Shown here: piece after piece, positions 5,323 to 6,142 of the stretch
How the letters are laid out: every line of letters starts with the position of its first letter
Position numbering within the stretch: position 1 is the stretch's first letter
From: Actinomycetota bacterium
Lineage (GTDB): Bacteria; Actinomycetota; Actinomycetes; Mycobacteriales; Mycobacteriaceae
Assembly: GCA_005787665.1 (NCBI GenBank)
Contig: SYAB01000247.1
Coordinates: 1 to 6,142, forward strand
Direction: 5' to 3'
Length of the DNA: 6,142 nucleotides
Translations under genes and position numbers: made by a program
The notes under the pieces: model-generated
Databases searched by the model: none
Told to the model about the DNA's origin: nothing
The model's input: the letters and a program-made list of their open reading frames with translations, nothing else

Positions 5323-6142
<820 letters not shown>

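Overview
The window is a GC-rich stretch of actinobacterial chromosome. It almost certainly comes from a Mycobacterium / Mycolicibacterium-type genome. As I recall the M. tuberculosis region, purA (Rv0357c) is followed by Rv0358, Rv0359, Rv0360c, Rv0361, mgtE (Rv0362) and fba (Rv0363c). The same genes appear here in mirror image with every relative orientation preserved. Three differences stand out: no mgtE lies next to fba, a CDF metal-efflux gene sits between the Rv0360c and Rv0359 homologues, and a cytochrome P450 gene sits between the Rv0359 and Rv0358 homologues. This suggests a non-tuberculous, probably environmental, species. Assignments rest on protein motifs and remembered gene order; no database search was run.

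Layout from left to right: (1) the 3' end of fba, class II fructose-bisphosphate aldolase (+). (2) An Rv0361-like single-pass membrane protein (-), convergent with fba. (3) A 126-base divergent intergenic region leading to a DUF3151 protein (Rv0360c-like, +). (4) A six-helix CDF cation-efflux transporter (-), whose stop codon overlaps that of the DUF3151 gene. (5) A 149-base gap holding a candidate leaderless promoter for the transporter and a perfect 14-bp inverted repeat. (6) An M50 (site-2-type) membrane metalloprotease (Rv0359-like, -). (7) A full-length cytochrome P450 (+) that starts back to back with the protease gene. (8) An Rv0358-like protein (-), whose 3' end overlaps the P450 gene by 37 bp. 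(9) A divergent control region and the first 231 codons of purA, adenylosuccinate synthetase (+), cut by the window edge.

fba (glycolysis/gluconeogenesis) and purA (AMP synthesis) are core housekeeping genes, and the small conserved proteins between them are typical of mycobacteria. The CDF gene and the P450 look like lineage-variable additions slotted in with almost no spare DNA. No intergenic gap exceeds 300 bases. Several promoters read as leaderless: a -10-like hexamer lies 6 to 8 nt before the start codon and there is no Shine-Dalgarno sequence. I see no tRNA, rRNA, CRISPR array, insertion sequence or phage gene, and no convincing new multi-gene system. The points most worth a second look are the 2469-2506 dyad, the crowded protease/P450 start-to-start junction, the His-to-Glu change in the transporter's metal site, and the TTG start of the Rv0358-like gene.
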